Assembly: GCA_900551095.1 (NCBI GenBank) | Contig: URUJ01000002.1 | Span: 62,001 to 126,000, forward strand | From: an uncultured Anaerococcus sp. | Lineage (GTDB): Bacteria; Bacillota; Clostridia; Tissierellales; Peptoniphilaceae | Reading direction: 5' to 3' | Length of the DNA stretch: 64,000 bases | In this document: positions 44,703 through 52,843 of the stretch, piece by piece | How the letters are laid out: every line of letters begins with the position of its first letter | How positions within the stretch are numbered: the stretch's first letter is position 1 | The notes under the pieces: generated by a model | What the model was told of the DNA's origin: nothing | The model's input: only the letters and a program-made list of their open reading frames with translations | The model's database searches: none | Made by a program: the position numbers and the translations under genes

Positions 44703-45983
44703 CTATTCGTAATATTCAAAGACAATATCACCTACAGCAACACTATCTCCATCTTCTATTCCAATTTCTTTTAATTTTTCAAATACACCCATTTCTCTAA
44801 GAGTAGATTCAAAATAAATCATAGAATCATAATCATCTATATTAACTCTCTTTAAAAGATTATCAACTCTTTTTCCATAAACAAGATAAATTTCATTTTC
44901 TTTTTTAATATTTAAATCAAAATCAACTTCTTTATTATAAAATTCATCCAAAAAGTTTTCATCAACTTCTTCATAGAGAGCAAATTCTTTTTCATTTGAA
45001 TTTTCAAGTTCTTCTGTGGTGTAGTCAATCAGTTCTTTTATACCATTTGTAGTAGCAGCTGAAATTTTAAAAATTTTGTAATCTTTTCCAAAAGTCTCTA
45101 TAAATTTAGAAGCATTATCATTATAATCCAATTCAGATTTATTTAAGGCTACTATCATTGGCTTTTTAGATAAGTTTTCATTATAAAGATCTAATTCTTT
45201 ATTAATTAATTTAAAATCTTCAATAGGATCACGACCTTCAAGGCCAGAAACATCAACTACGTGAATTAGTACCCTGCATCTTTCAATATGCTTTAAAAAG
45301 TCATGTCCTAAGCCTGAGCCAAGATTTGCTCCTTCTATAAGACCTGCTATATCTGCTACAATAAAGCTTCTTTCTCTATCAACTTTAACTACTCCAAGGT
45401 TTGGGTCAATAGTTGTAAAATGATAATTAGCAATCTTTGGTTTAGCTTTTGAAATTACAGAAAGAAGGGTTGATTTTCCTACATTTGGTAAACCTACAAG
45501 CCCAACATCAGCAAGAACTTTAAGCTCAAAAATTAGATTAATCTCTTGGCCCTTCTTGCCAGATTCGGCAAATCTAGGAGCTTGTCTAATTGAATTTTTA
45601 AAGTGAACATTACCACGTCCACCTCTACCGCCTTTTGCGATAAGAAATTCTTCACCATCTTTTATCATATCTTTGATAATGGTGTTAGTTTCAGCCTCTC
45701 TAATTAATGTACCCACTGGAACAGGTATATAAAGGTCTTCTCCTTTTTTTCCAAATTTTTTATTTTTACCACCTTGTTCCCCGTTTTCAGCCTTAAACTC
45801 TTTCTTGTATCTAAATTCTTCGAGTGTTGATAAATTTCTAGTGGCTTTAATTATTATGGAACCACCATTTCCTCCATCTCCGCCTGCAGGTCCACCTGTT
45901 GGTTCATATTTTTCTCTTCTCCAGGCTACAGCTCCGTTGCCTCCATCTCCTGCCTTAAGGCTTATTTTTGCATAATCAATCAT
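44703..45983 (-). CDS. obgE: GTPase Obg
   Basis: Ribosome-associated GTPase for late 50S assembly and growth control. The Gly-rich Obg fold (GGPAGGDGGNGGSIII) comes first, then the G domain with GLPNVGKST, switch TTIDPN, DIAGLIEGA and NKSE, then an OCT domain at the C-terminus. Length is 426. GAAAGGAAAT precedes the ATG. It heads the long run that goes on to trhP, just after a terminator behind rpmA. Confidence 0.97.
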   Translation of the reverse strand: MIDYAKISLKAGDGGNGAVAWRREKYEPTGGPAGGDGGNGGSIIIKATRNLSTLEEFRYKKEFKAENGEQGGKNKKFGKKGEDLYIPVPVGTLIREAETNTIIKDMIKDGEEFLIAKGGRGGRGNVHFKNSIRQAPRFAESGKKGQEINLIFELKVLADVGLVGLPNVGKSTLLSVISKAKPKIANYHFTTIDPNLGVVKVDRERSFIVADIAGLIEGANLGSGLGHDFLKHIERCRVLIHVVDVSGLEGRDPIEDFKLINKELDLYNENLSKKPMIVALNKSELDYNDNASKFIETFGKDYKIFKISAATTNGIKELIDYTTEELENSNEKEFALYEEVDENFLDEFYNKEVDFDLNIKKENEIYLVYGKRVDNLLKRVNIDDYDSMIYFESTLREMGVFEKLKEIGIEDGDSVAVGDIVFEYYE

Positions 45984-45993
45984 ATATTTCCTT

Positions 45994-46024
45994 TCATAAA
46001 AAAAGGCTTGCCAAAGGCAAGCTT
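45994..46024 (-). terminator. rplU-prp-rpmA terminator / obgE attenuator
   Basis: On the minus strand AAGCTTGCC pairs with GGCAAGCCT-side bases (46016-46024 with 46004-46012, one wobble) around a 3-base loop, followed by TTTTTTT. It lies between rpmA and obgE, which in many Firmicutes are read together, so read-through may be regulated. Confidence 0.8.
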
Positions 46025-46037
46025 AATTTTTTATCAA

Positions 46038-46319
46038 CTATTGTGCATAAACAGATACTTGTTTTCTGCTTTTGCCTTTTCTTTCAAATTTTACAACACC
46101 TTCACATGAAGCATAAAGAGTATCATCAGCACCTCTTTTTACATTGTTACCTGGGTGAATTTTTGTTCCTCTTTGTCTTACAATAATTGTTCCAGCGTTA
46201 ACAAATTGACCATCAGCTCTTTTAACACCAAGTCTTTTAGCTCTAGAATCTCTACCATTTTTAGATGAAGAAACTCCTTTTTTACTTGAAAATCTTTGTA
46301 AATTAATATTTAATATCAT
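46038..46319 (-). CDS. rpmA: 50S ribosomal protein L27 with Prp-cleaved N-terminal leader
   Basis: Near the peptidyl-transferase centre of the ribosome. Mature L27 motifs are SSKNGRDSRAKRLGVK, GTIIVRQRGTK and HPGNNVKRG. As in other Firmicutes a short leader precedes them, but the usual LQFFA|SKKG reads LQRFS|SKKG, a variant at two positions. The protease gene prp lies directly upstream, its stop overlapping this start (ATGA). Length is 93. Confidence 0.96.
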   Translation of the reverse strand: MILNINLQRFSSKKGVSSSKNGRDSRAKRLGVKRADGQFVNAGTIIVRQRGTKIHPGNNVKRGADDTLYASCEGVVKFERKGKSRKQVSVYAQ

Positions 46320-46633
46320 AATTTCTCCTTATAATTTAATTTAACGTAGCTGCTATAATTACCTAGAAGTGTCTCTATACCAGTCTTAAAATAATCAAAG
46401 ATTACATCTGTATCCCTATTTGGATACTTGATTTCTAACGTCATAACTATCTCATCGTCAGAAAAATCAACTTCATCAGTATATTTATCAAGACTATTTA
46501 CACAGCTATAGGCAAGTATAGTAACAGCTGAACATACAAGGTCTTTACCGTATTCATCATATTCAGCATGACCTTTAATTTCAAAACCTACTATTTCGTC
46601 TTTTTTATTGATTAATAAATCAATATTAATCAT
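46316..46633 (-). CDS. prp: Ribosomal-processing cysteine protease Prp
   Basis: Cleaves the L27 leader in Firmicutes. The catalytic dyad is clear: His22 in KGHAEY and Cys34 in DLVCSAVT, at the same numbers as in the S. aureus enzyme. Length is 105. It lies between rplU and rpmA and overlaps both (1 and 4 bases), without a strong ribosome site of its own, so it is probably translated by coupling. Confidence 0.94.
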   Translation of the reverse strand: MINIDLLINKKDEIVGFEIKGHAEYDEYGKDLVCSAVTILAYSCVNSLDKYTDEVDFSDDEIVMTLEIKYPNRDTDVIFDYFKTGIETLLGNYSSYVKLNYKEKL

Positions 46634-46944
46634 TAAAGACTTATGCTATTAATTTTTACTAAAGTATAAGGTTGTCTGTGGCCGTGTTTTTTTCTATATT
46701 GTTTTTTTGGTTTATATTTAAAAACAACAATTTTCTTATCTTTATTTTGATCTTCAACTGTTGCAGATACCTTAGCACCTTCTACTAGTGGAGAACCTAC
46801 TTTAAGTTCGCCATCGTTTGATACTAATAGTACTTGATCAAAATCTACAGTCTCACCAACTTCGTAAGCAAGTTTCTCAACTCTTACTAAGTCACCTTCT
46901 GATACTTTGTATTGTTTTCCACCTGTCTTAATAATTGCGTACAT
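46633..46944 (-). CDS. rplU: 50S ribosomal protein L21
   Basis: Large-subunit protein. AIIKTGGKQYKVSEGD opens the protein, and KKQYRKKHGHRQPYT is the conserved rRNA-contact loop. Length is 103. TAGGAGG lies about seven bases before the ATG, and a structured leader and consensus promoter precede it. Confidence 0.97.
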   Translation of the reverse strand: MYAIIKTGGKQYKVSEGDLVRVEKLAYEVGETVDFDQVLLVSNDGELKVGSPLVEGAKVSATVEDQNKDKKIVVFKYKPKKQYRKKHGHRQPYTLVKINSISL

Positions 46945-47012
46945 GGAAAGCCTCCTATTTCATATATTCTCGCCAGCATTCGGGGATCAGAACCCTAGCT
47001 GAGCGGCCTACT
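46945..47012 (-). ncRNA. L21 leader RNA (rplU 5' regulatory element)
   Basis: The leader can pair CGCTCAGC (top of the stem) with GCTGGCG, with one T bulged, and has an inner GGG/CCC hairpin, just upstream of the rplU ribosome site. Firmicute rplU genes commonly carry an L21 leader thought to bind L21 for feedback. Assignment is by position and fold; a covariance-model hit has not been checked. Confidence 0.7.
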
Positions 47013-47017
47013 CATAT

Positions 47018-47046
47018 ATACTACTCCCTTATAACCTATATGTCAA
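47018..47046 (-). promoter_or_regulatory. rplU-prp-rpmA promoter
   Basis: On the minus strand a perfect TTGACA (47041-47046), a 17-base spacer and TAGTAT (47018-47023). The -35 contains the whole thiI stop codon (TGA at 47043-47045). Confidence 0.8.
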
Positions 47047-48206
47047 GCAATTTCAATTATTTCCATATTATTTATAGCTTCATTTTCTAGAGCTTCTATA
47101 TCAAGTTTTTCTTCACTCATTTTAATATATTTAAGTTTAGGTTTGGTTACTGGACTATCTGGTGCAAATATTGAACAACAATCATCATAAGGTTCGATAG
47201 ATTTCTCATAAGAGCCTATATCCTTTGAGATTTTTATTATATCCTTCTTATCCATAGCAATAAGAGGTCTTAATATCGGTCTTTCAGAAGATTCATTGAT
47301 TACTGACACAGACTCTATGGTTTGACTTGCTACTTGACCTAAAGATTCTCCTGTGATTAAAGCTTGATAATCATTTTTTTCAGAGATTTTATTGGCAATT
47401 CTCATCATGAACCTACGTGATAAAATGGTAGTTTCCCTTCTCTCGCAATTTTGGTTTATTGCCTTATAAATATTTGCTAGATTAATTGAATAGATCCTCA
47501 TCTTTCCTGTATATGATGACATTATTTCAGCCAAATCTAAAGCTTTTTGTAAGGCTCTTTTTGAAGTAAATGGATATGAATGAAAGTGGATGCAGTCGAG
47601 CTTCATTCCTCTTTTCGCTACCATAAAACCTGCTACAGGAGAATCTATACCTCCTGATAAAAGAAGTAGTCCTCTACCAGAAGAACCAATTGGGAGGCCT
47701 CCAAGACCTTCAAATCTTTTAGAATACACATAAACATTGTCCTTGATATCAATAAATACCTTAAAATCAGGATCGTGAACATCTACTTTAAGATTTGAAA
47801 AATCTCTTAAAATATAGCCACCAATCTTTGATGATAGCTCTGGAGACTTATACTTAAATGTTTTATCTGTCCTTTTTGTATCTACTTTAAATGTATAGGA
47901 TTTGTCAGAAAAATATTCGTTAAGATCAATCTTACAAGCTTCATAGATATCATCAACATTTTTACTTGTTTTTATAACATAAGAAACATAGGAAATTCCA
48001 AATACCTTTAATATGTTATCTTTTATTTTTTCAAAATATTTTTTATCAGCCTTTATATAAAGCTTGGACGATTCTGAATACATATCATCATAAGGAATTT
48101 CTCTTATATTTCTTTTTATATTATCAATCGCTGTCCTATAAAAAATATGTCTATTTTTCCCCTTTAGAAATATCTCTCCAAAGCTAACTGCTAACATCCA
48201 TTCCAT
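47043..48206 (-). CDS. thiI: tRNA 4-thiouridine synthase ThiI
   Basis: Activates tRNA U8 and receives sulfur to form 4-thiouridine; also used in thiazole synthesis in some bacteria. A ferredoxin-like/THUMP N-terminal region is followed by the PP-loop LLLLSGGIDSPVA near 180 and a conserved GESLGQVASQT. No C-terminal rhodanese domain is present, as usual in Gram-positives. Length is 387. The start shares one base with the stop of the cysteine desulfurase gene, its probable sulfur donor. Confidence 0.95.
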   Translation of the reverse strand: MEWMLAVSFGEIFLKGKNRHIFYRTAIDNIKRNIREIPYDDMYSESSKLYIKADKKYFEKIKDNILKVFGISYVSYVIKTSKNVDDIYEACKIDLNEYFSDKSYTFKVDTKRTDKTFKYKSPELSSKIGGYILRDFSNLKVDVHDPDFKVFIDIKDNVYVYSKRFEGLGGLPIGSSGRGLLLLSGGIDSPVAGFMVAKRGMKLDCIHFHSYPFTSKRALQKALDLAEIMSSYTGKMRIYSINLANIYKAINQNCERRETTILSRRFMMRIANKISEKNDYQALITGESLGQVASQTIESVSVINESSERPILRPLIAMDKKDIIKISKDIGSYEKSIEPYDDCCSIFAPDSPVTKPKLKYIKMSEEKLDIEALENEAINNMEIIEIA

Positions 48207-49315
48207 TATATTACCATCCTTATCATTTCAATACTTTCTTTTAGTATCTTTAAAGTAAAGTCTAAGTCTTCTTTTGTTATATCATGAGAAAATGAAAATC
48301 TAATTGCCCCATCCATATATTTTTTATCAATACCTAAAGCAGTTAAAATCCTACTATAATCCCCTTTAGAACAAGCAGACCCGCTAGAGACATAAATTTT
48401 TTCCTCCTCAAGCATATGGAGAAGAACTTCAGATTTTATGTCAACAAAAGCCACATCTAGTATATACGGTGATGAAGATTCTGCAGGAGAAATAATATAT
48501 GAATCTTTAATATTTTCACTTATCAAATTTCTTAAATATTGATTAAGTTCTTTAATATATCCATACTCATTTGTATCTATCTGCTTTTTTAAGGCAACGC
48601 CACACGCATAAATTGCTGGCGGATTGTTTGTTCCTGATGAGAAAACTTCTTGATATCCTCCATCCAATATAGGCTTAATTTTGCCCTGGATTTCTTTTCT
48701 AACATATAATCCACCTAGTTGTTTGGGACCATGAAATTTATGTGACGAAAAACTCATTAAATCAACGCCTAGGTCATTAACATCACATGATATCTTGCCC
48801 ATTGCTTGAGTAGCATCAATGTGAATTACGATATTTTTATTAAAATCCTTTATTATTTTCGAAAGATTTTTTATATCTTGAATTGTTCCAATTTCATTGT
48901 TTACATAGATAAAAGAAACAAAAGTTACTTCACTATCTAAATTATTTTTTAGATCATCTTTGTCTAGGAAGCCAAACCTGTCATTAGATATATATCTTAC
49001 TTCTTTAAATTTAGAATTTTTAAAAGTATTAAATACAGATGAATGTTCAATTTTACTTGTAAGAGCTACTCCCTCAAAAGATTTTATGGCTATATTGTTT
49101 GATTCAGTAGCTGATTTTGTAAAGAATATTTCAGATTCACTTGCCGATATTAATTTTCCTATAGATTTTTTAGTATCTTTAATAAAACTTTCTGCTTCCA
49201 TTCCATATGAATGAAGGGCGCTAGGGTTTGCAAAATGATTTTTACAAACATCTATATATGCATCAATCACTTCATCATACATCTTTGTAGTAGCAGCATT
49301 ATCTAAATATATCAT
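48206..49315 (-). CDS. Cysteine desulfurase (NifS/IscS family)
   Basis: PLP enzyme releasing sulfur from cysteine as a persulfide. DNAATTKM at residues 4-11, HIDATQAMGKI, the PLP Lys in SSHKFHGPKQ and the active Cys in SSGSACSKG are present. Length is 369. Direct coupling to thiI, as in B. subtilis nifZ-thiI, suggests it feeds tRNA thiolation; no scaffold gene follows. AAGGAGTACAT precedes the ATG. Confidence 0.93.
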   Translation of the reverse strand: MIYLDNAATTKMYDEVIDAYIDVCKNHFANPSALHSYGMEAESFIKDTKKSIGKLISASESEIFFTKSATESNNIAIKSFEGVALTSKIEHSSVFNTFKNSKFKEVRYISNDRFGFLDKDDLKNNLDSEVTFVSFIYVNNEIGTIQDIKNLSKIIKDFNKNIVIHIDATQAMGKISCDVNDLGVDLMSFSSHKFHGPKQLGGLYVRKEIQGKIKPILDGGYQEVFSSGTNNPPAIYACGVALKKQIDTNEYGYIKELNQYLRNLISENIKDSYIISPAESSSPYILDVAFVDIKSEVLLHMLEEEKIYVSSGSACSKGDYSRILTALGIDKKYMDGAIRFSFSHDITKEDLDFTLKILKESIEMIRMVI

Positions 49316-49335
49316 ATGTACTCCTTAATTATATT

Positions 49336-49363
49336 ATTATATTAGAGCTGGGTCAGATTACAA
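49336..49363 (-). promoter_or_regulatory. Desulfurase-thiI promoter
   Basis: On the minus strand TTGTAA (49358-49363), a 16-base spacer and TATAAT (49336-49341). It lies nearly back-to-back with the plus-strand promoter of the YprB-like gene. Confidence 0.7.
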
Positions 49364-49366
49364 GAA

Positions 49367-49407
49367 TTGATTTGATTATTAATATTAAATTATAATAGCA
49401 GTATAAT
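49367..49407 (+). promoter_or_regulatory. Promoter(s) of the YprB-like nuclease gene
   Basis: TTGATT (49367-49372) and TATAAT (49391-49396) are 18 bases apart. A second TATAAT lies at 49402-49407, only 6 bases before the ATG at 49414. From either, the 5' leader would be at most about 12 bases and has no Shine-Dalgarno sequence. Confidence 0.6.
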
Positions 49408-49413
49408 ATTCAC

Positions 49414-50322
49414 ATGATAAGTAAAAAAATAAAGATTAATGGAGAAAACTTAAATAATTCAGATTTAGTTCTTGATATTGAAACAACCGGTCTAGATTTT
49501 AAAATTGATAAACTAGTGCTACTGGGTCTAATAAAGAGATGTAAAAATAAGACTTATATTTACCAATATTTTGCTGAAGATGATAGTGAAGAAGTAGAAT
49601 TATTAAAAATTTTTTCAAGAGAAATAAAAGACAAAAGACTTATCACTTTTAATGGCGATACTTTTGATATACCTTTTCTAAATTCAAGACTAATAGCCAA
49701 TAAACTTATGCCTGTATTTCCTGATAGTAGTCTTGATATATATAAAATTATTAAAAAAAATTCAAAGTTTTTTTCTTATGAGTCTATGAAACTTATGGAT
49801 ATTGAAAAACTCATAGGAATCCAAAGATCTGATCCTAGCCGTTATAAAAGTATTAGTAAACTCACCGAAGATACAATCAAAAGAAGAAACCCTTACCCAA
49901 TTTTAAAACACAACGAAAATGATTTGATTGCAACAGAAGCCCTAGCCAACATAGAAGAATTTTATCTAGATAAATTAAGTATAAAAAGTAAAATAGGAAA
50001 GTTCTGGATTAATCAAGCAAATATAAATAAAGACATAGGAAATTTTGAATTCATTTCAGAAAAAAATTTAAAAGACTTATATGTAGCAGAAAATAACTAC
50101 CAGGCTATCATTAAGGATAATATTATTAAACTAAATATCCATGTTTTGTATGGCCGTTTTGATAACAAAACAAATGGATATGTAAGTATAAATACTTTTA
50201 ACATTAAAAACAAAACTGATATTAATATTAATAATAATTTATTAATAATTAAAGAAAACTCAACCTACAATTATAAAAACTTGTTAAACTTATGCAAAAA
50301 AATAATAGAGAATCACTTTTGA
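49414..50322 (+). CDS. Ribonuclease H-like DEDD exonuclease domain protein (YprB-like)
   Basis: Predicted 3'-5' exonuclease of the YprB type. DIETTGLD (about 21-28) supplies the first Asp-Glu, FNGDTFDIPFLNSRL the second Asp, and KHNENDLIATEAL the last His/Asp, so the DEDD set looks intact. About 100 extra C-terminal residues are Asn/Lys-rich and unassigned. Length is 302. The start lacks any ribosome site and may lie at or near the transcript's 5' end. Its last 10 bases overlap convergent ung. Natural substrate unknown. Confidence 0.8.
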   Translation: MISKKIKINGENLNNSDLVLDIETTGLDFKIDKLVLLGLIKRCKNKTYIYQYFAEDDSEEVELLKIFSREIKDKRLITFNGDTFDIPFLNSRLIANKLMPVFPDSSLDIYKIIKKNSKFFSYESMKLMDIEKLIGIQRSDPSRYKSISKLTEDTIKRRNPYPILKHNENDLIATEALANIEEFYLDKLSIKSKIGKFWINQANINKDIGNFEFISEKNLKDLYVAENNYQAIIKDNIIKLNIHVLYGRFDNKTNGYVSINTFNIKNKTDININNNLLIIKENSTYNYKNLLNLCKKIIENHF

Positions 50323-50330
50323 TTCTCTAT
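50295..50330 (-). terminator. ung terminator inside the YprB-like coding end
   Basis: An 11-bp perfect stem, ATAGAGAATCA (50305-50315 on plus) with TGATTCTCTAT (50320-50330), loop of 4. On the minus strand it runs into TATTTTTTT. It spans both convergent stop codons; the plus-strand tail is not T-rich. Confidence 0.7.
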
Positions 50331-50987
50331 ATTCCAATTAATTTCTTGTATATTGTTCTCTTTTAAAAATTGATTTGTCTTGGAAAATGGCTTTGATCCA
50401 AAAAATCCACGTCTAGCAGATAATGGTGAAGGATGAGCTGATTCTATAATTAAATGCCTTGGATTTGTAATTAAGGATTTTTTACTTTTCGCAAAATTCC
50501 CCCGTAAAATAAATACTAGAGGCTTTTCTCTCTTATCTAATTCTAAAATTATTCTATCAGTAAAAATTTGCCAGCCTATATTTTTATGGGAATTTGGCTT
50601 TTTTTCTTCTACAGTAAGGGTTGAATTTAATAACAATACTCCTTGCCTAGCCCAAAAAATCAACGAGCCATTTACTGCTGGTGGTATGGCTAGATCAGTT
50701 TCAAGCTCCTTGTATATGTTTCTTAAAGATGGTGGAAGTTTCACACCTTCATTTACTGAAAATGATAAACCCTGCGCCTGACCAGGATTATAATAAGGAT
50801 CTTGCCCTAAAATAACGACCTTAGTATCAGTAAAAGAAGACAGTTCTAGAGCTTTGAAAATATCAGATTTTGGAGGATAAATGTTTTTTTCTTTGTAGAC
50901 CTTATCTAAAAAAGATTCTAAGTTCTTAAAATATTCTTTTTCAAATTCATCCTTTAAGATAAAGTCCCAATCATTATTTATCTTCAT
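50313..50987 (-). CDS. ung: Uracil-DNA glycosylase
   Basis: Removes uracil from DNA. The water-activating loop GQDPYYNPGQAQGLSFSV and the DNA-intercalation loop HPSPLSARRGFFG are intact. Length is 224. The start lies inside the lspA end (14-base overlap) without a clear ribosome site. It is the last gene of the sepF unit. Confidence 0.97.
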   Translation of the reverse strand: MKINNDWDFILKDEFEKEYFKNLESFLDKVYKEKNIYPPKSDIFKALELSSFTDTKVVILGQDPYYNPGQAQGLSFSVNEGVKLPPSLRNIYKELETDLAIPPAVNGSLIFWARQGVLLLNSTLTVEEKKPNSHKNIGWQIFTDRIILELDKREKPLVFILRGNFAKSKKSLITNPRHLIIESAHPSPLSARRGFFGSKPFSKTNQFLKENNIQEINWNIENQK

Positions 50988-51414
50988 GGATAAAAATTAT
51001 ATAAATAATCATTAATCCACAACCCAAAGTCACAAATATGTCTGCAACATTAAAAACTGGGAAGGAAAAAAATGAAAATTCTATGAAGTCAACTACAAAA
51101 CCATTTATGAACCTATCATAAAAATTACCCAAAGCTCCAGTAATAATCATTGCAAGACTTATATTTAAAATTCTTGGATTTGTCTTATATGACTTATAAA
51201 AATAATAGAGTAAGTAGCAAACTATAGCCAAAGTAATTATTAAAAAGAAAATCCTTCTATTCTGTAGTATCCCGAATGCCGCTCCTCTATTTTCCAAATA
51301 TGTTAGATTTATAAAAGGCCCTTCTATTGGCCTATCTATAAAATTGTTAACTGCAAATACCTTAGTTATCCTGTCTAAAATTAGACCCAAGATTATAATA
51401 ATTATATATATCAT
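50974..51414 (-). CDS. lspA: Lipoprotein signal peptidase (signal peptidase II)
   Basis: Membrane aspartyl protease that cuts prolipoproteins, including the two foldases at 8674-10606. Four membrane segments are visible. Family motifs are NRGAAFGI, GALGNFYDR (first catalytic Asp) and FNVADIFVT (second Asp). Length is 146. Start overlaps ylmH as ATGA. ylmH-lspA linkage is normal for Firmicutes. Confidence 0.96.
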   Translation of the reverse strand: MIYIIIIILGLILDRITKVFAVNNFIDRPIEGPFINLTYLENRGAAFGILQNRRIFFLIITLAIVCYLLYYFYKSYKTNPRILNISLAMIITGALGNFYDRFINGFVVDFIEFSFFSFPVFNVADIFVTLGCGLMIIYIIFIHEDK

Positions 51415-52178
51415 TTTACTTTCCTATATTTTATGTGATAATTGCCTTTTTTGCTATATCCATCAACACCATCGAATATGAACCTACCAAATCTTCTAAC
51501 TGAAATTAGACTTCCCTCTTCAATTTTATAAGAAGGATCTTCTATAGTTTGAAAATCCACTTTAACGAGTCTTTCCTTTACAAATTCCTTAGCCTTGATT
51601 CTTGATGTTGACAAAAATAAACTAAGCAAATTATCTAACCTCAAGCTTGAAACAAAGCCTGTTAAATTTTCATATTCTGGCTTGGTTAAATCAAGCACCG
51701 CATCTTCTTTAATCTTTAGGTTTACACTCTCATTTTTGATTTTTGTTAAATTAAATTCCACAAAGCTTGCTTGATCAATACTAATTACAAATTCAACTTT
51801 TCCATTTAGTACAGAAATATCACCAATATCATTTCTATCTATACCTAGACTTAAAATTGCCCCCAAAACATCTGGGTGACTTATTCCCTCTGCTTCAAAT
51901 TCTAAAACACTTATATAATTAGGCTCATAGAGAGGTTCATAATAATAATTTGCAACAAAAATTTTTCTTTCAGCATCCGGATTTCCTCCTAAAAAGCAAA
52001 TATCAATCGAATTTTTATTTGCAATTTCCGCCAAAATTTTTTGTTCAAATGGATCTAGAAAAAAGCTCTGTGTTTCTATTTTCTTATAAAAAGCCTTCTC
52101 TAAAACAGATAAGGCTTTTCTAATATTTGTTTTTTTTTGTTTATCACTTATATGATCTAAATTATATTCTAATGCCAT
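51411..52178 (-). CDS. ylmH: S4-domain RNA-binding protein YlmH
   Basis: YlmH carries a C-terminal S4 domain (SLRLDNLLSLFLSTSRIKAK, about 185-230) and an N-terminal domain with FLGGNPDAERK. In B. subtilis it binds 50S complexes with peptidyl-tRNA and acts in ribosome quality control like RqcP; RqcH is encoded at 11018. Length is 255. The ATG directly follows a hairpin and T run and has no Shine-Dalgarno sequence, which is unusual for this window. Confidence 0.93.
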   Translation of the reverse strand: MALEYNLDHISDKQKKTNIRKALSVLEKAFYKKIETQSFFLDPFEQKILAEIANKNSIDICFLGGNPDAERKIFVANYYYEPLYEPNYISVLEFEAEGISHPDVLGAILSLGIDRNDIGDISVLNGKVEFVISIDQASFVEFNLTKIKNESVNLKIKEDAVLDLTKPEYENLTGFVSSLRLDNLLSLFLSTSRIKAKEFVKERLVKVDFQTIEDPSYKIEEGSLISVRRFGRFIFDGVDGYSKKGNYHIKYRKVK

Positions 52179-52207
52179 AAAAACAAAAGATCGAAATTAA
52201 TCGATCT
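52177..52207 (-). terminator. Hairpin with T run between sepF and ylmH (attenuator)
   Basis: On the minus strand AGATCGA pairs with TCGATCT (52201-52207 with 52188-52194), loop of 6, then TTTGTTTTT right up to the ylmH ATG. The sepF stop codon overlaps the stem edge. It looks like an intrinsic terminator placed inside the unit. Confidence 0.7.
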
Positions 52208-52778
52208 ATAATTGGTTATAATTTCCTTCTGAAATTTGATCTGCTACGTAAGAATCTATCTCTACACCATTTGGAGTGATGACAAAAATTCCTTTAGTAA
52301 CTTTTCTCATATTTCCCTTTAGTGCATAAACTGCCCCACTTACAAAATCAAAAATTCTCATTCTTAAATCATTGTCAACCATTTCTAAATTTAATACAAC
52401 TACCCTATTTTTTAGGATTTCTTCTATAACAACTGGACCGTCGTTATCATAGTCTAAAGGTTCTTGAATTGATATTCTCATATTATTACTCCTAGTAAAA
52501 CTATTACTACTATTTATACTAACCACATTACTTTCTGTATTTTCTGATCTATATGAATTACTAAAAGAATAATCATCAGATAAAGTTGATTTTTTAGATG
52601 CGAAAGAATCTTTTGAGTACAAATTATCCTTGTCGTCGTCATCTAATAAATCACTAAATGTTGATTTATTACTGTTATCTTCTGGTATTTCATCTTCATC
52701 ATCATAATACATTTGATCATCGTCATATTCGTCATAATTTTCATCTATGCCAATGAATTCTTTAAATCTATCAAACAT
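52206..52778 (-). CDS. sepF: Cell division protein SepF
   Basis: FtsZ-interacting, membrane-binding divisome protein. The N-terminal amphipathic helix MFDRFKEFIG is followed by an acidic, Ser/Asn/Asp-rich linker (about 12-100) and the SepF core (GPVVIEEILKNRVVVLNLE to NGVEID). The start at MFDRF (52778) is chosen because the helix is functionally N-terminal and AAAGG is 9 bases upstream; an in-frame ATG lies 9 bases earlier. Length is 190. Confidence 0.94.
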   Translation of the reverse strand: MFDRFKEFIGIDENYDEYDDDQMYYDDEDEIPEDNSNKSTFSDLLDDDDKDNLYSKDSFASKKSTLSDDYSFSNSYRSENTESNVVSINSSNSFTRSNNMRISIQEPLDYDNDGPVVIEEILKNRVVVLNLEMVDNDLRMRIFDFVSGAVYALKGNMRKVTKGIFVITPNGVEIDSYVADQISEGNYNQL

Positions 52779-52811
52779 TTTTATCATCCTTTGCTAGTTT
52801 TATCTAATATC

Positions 52812-52840
52812 ATTATATACTAAATCGAATATAAAGTAAA
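52812..52840 (-). promoter_or_regulatory. sepF operon promoter
   Basis: On the minus strand TTTACT (52835-52840), a 17-base spacer and TATAAT (52812-52817), in the gap after gpsA. It would drive sepF, and ylmH-lspA-ung on read-through of the hairpin. Confidence 0.7.
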
Positions 52841-52843
52841 AAT

